DNA of 7,784 bases from Prevotellaceae bacterium (GTDB lineage Bacteria > Bacteroidota > Bacteroidia > Bacteroidales > Bacteroidaceae). Shown here in pieces: positions 7,686 to 7,784 of the stretch; position 1 is the stretch's first letter, and every line of letters begins with the position of its first letter. Under the pieces are notes generated by a model. The model saw only the letters and a list, made by a program, of their open reading frames with translations, was not told where the DNA came from and ran no database searches. The position numbers were made by a program, and so were the translations under genes. Location of the stretch: positions 1 through 7,784 of the forward strand of contig JAUNQM010000112.1 in NCBI GenBank assembly GCA_030536165.1, written 5' to 3'.

Positions 7686-7784
7686 ATATTGTTGTTTTTG
7701 TTAGTTCAAGGTTTTATAAATTCATCGCAACCGAATCATCGAATCATCGAAAACTCGAATAATCGTCAAATTGTAAATCGTAAA
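7686..7784 (-). promoter_or_regulatory. 5' leader of the NRPS gene, no Shine-Dalgarno
   Basis: These are the only non-coding bases in the window. Reading towards the gene, the last 25 bases are A-rich (AACTAACAAAAACAACAATAT, then ATG) and contain no GGAGG-like ribosome-binding site. This is common in Bacteroidota, where A-rich leaders replace Shine-Dalgarno pairing. An in-frame TAA at 7701-7703 fixes the upstream limit of the gene. The promoter should lie here or further upstream, but I could not find a convincing pair of Bacteroidota -33 (TTTG) and -7 (TAnnTTTG) boxes. Confidence 0.4.
7732..7765. repeat. Degenerate 8-bp-period CGA repeat upstream of the NRPS gene
   Basis: On the plus strand CG dinucleotides occur at 7732, 7740, 7748, 7756 and 7764, exactly 8 bp apart. 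Each is followed by an AT-rich filler, giving units such as CGAATCAT, CGAATCAT, CGAAAACT and CGAATAAT. The pattern weakens to about 7780, where another CG lies at 7779. Its role is unknown; it may be a non-coding spacer repeat or part of the promoter region. Confidence 0.7.

Noticed and set aside
7739..7770. Possible Bacteroidota promoter: TTTG at 7770-7767 (minus strand) followed by a TGATTCGA -7 box
   Set aside because: At gaps of 19 to 21 bases the downstream box matches the TAnnTTTG consensus at too few positions, and the bases belong to the octamer repeat.

Overview
The window is almost entirely one very large gene on the minus strand: a nonribosomal peptide synthetase (NRPS). It starts at 7685 and is still open at base 1, so at least 2,561 codons are present and the C-terminal end is missing. 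I followed the frame through all the core motifs and saw no internal stop or frameshift. The many plus-strand open frames are antisense shadows of this gene.

The domain order is C1-A1-T1-E-C2-A2-T2, followed by a Lys/Pro-rich linker that runs off the window. A1 activates a first amino acid and T1 carries it. E converts it to the D form, and C2, which has the features of a D-accepting condensation domain, joins it to a second amino acid selected by A2 and held on T2. C1 at the extreme N-terminus must condense something onto residue 1: either a fatty acyl or other starter group, or a peptide delivered by a separate upstream protein. No thioesterase, reductase or other release domain is visible, so release or further elongation is encoded beyond base 1. 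The binding-pocket residues read from A1 and A2 are approximately DAEGIAVDDK and DAECVGTVDK. Both carry an acidic residue at the third position, which hints at polar or basic substrates, but this is a weak inference.

The only non-coding DNA is the 99 bases upstream of the start (7686-7784). It holds an A-rich leader without a Shine-Dalgarno sequence and a degenerate AT-rich repeat with 8-bp period built on CGAnnnnn. The same 8-bp-period repeat recurs inside the gene at 1411-1452, in a loop of A2. A separate C/G-rich hairpin (713-729) lies in another loop of the same A domain. These two in-frame repeat insertions are the most unusual feature of the window.

The A-rich leader without a Shine-Dalgarno sequence, the moderate base composition and the TCGA-type short repeats suggest a Bacteroidota host, perhaps a Prevotella-like member of the Bacteroidales. 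This is an impression, not a proof.
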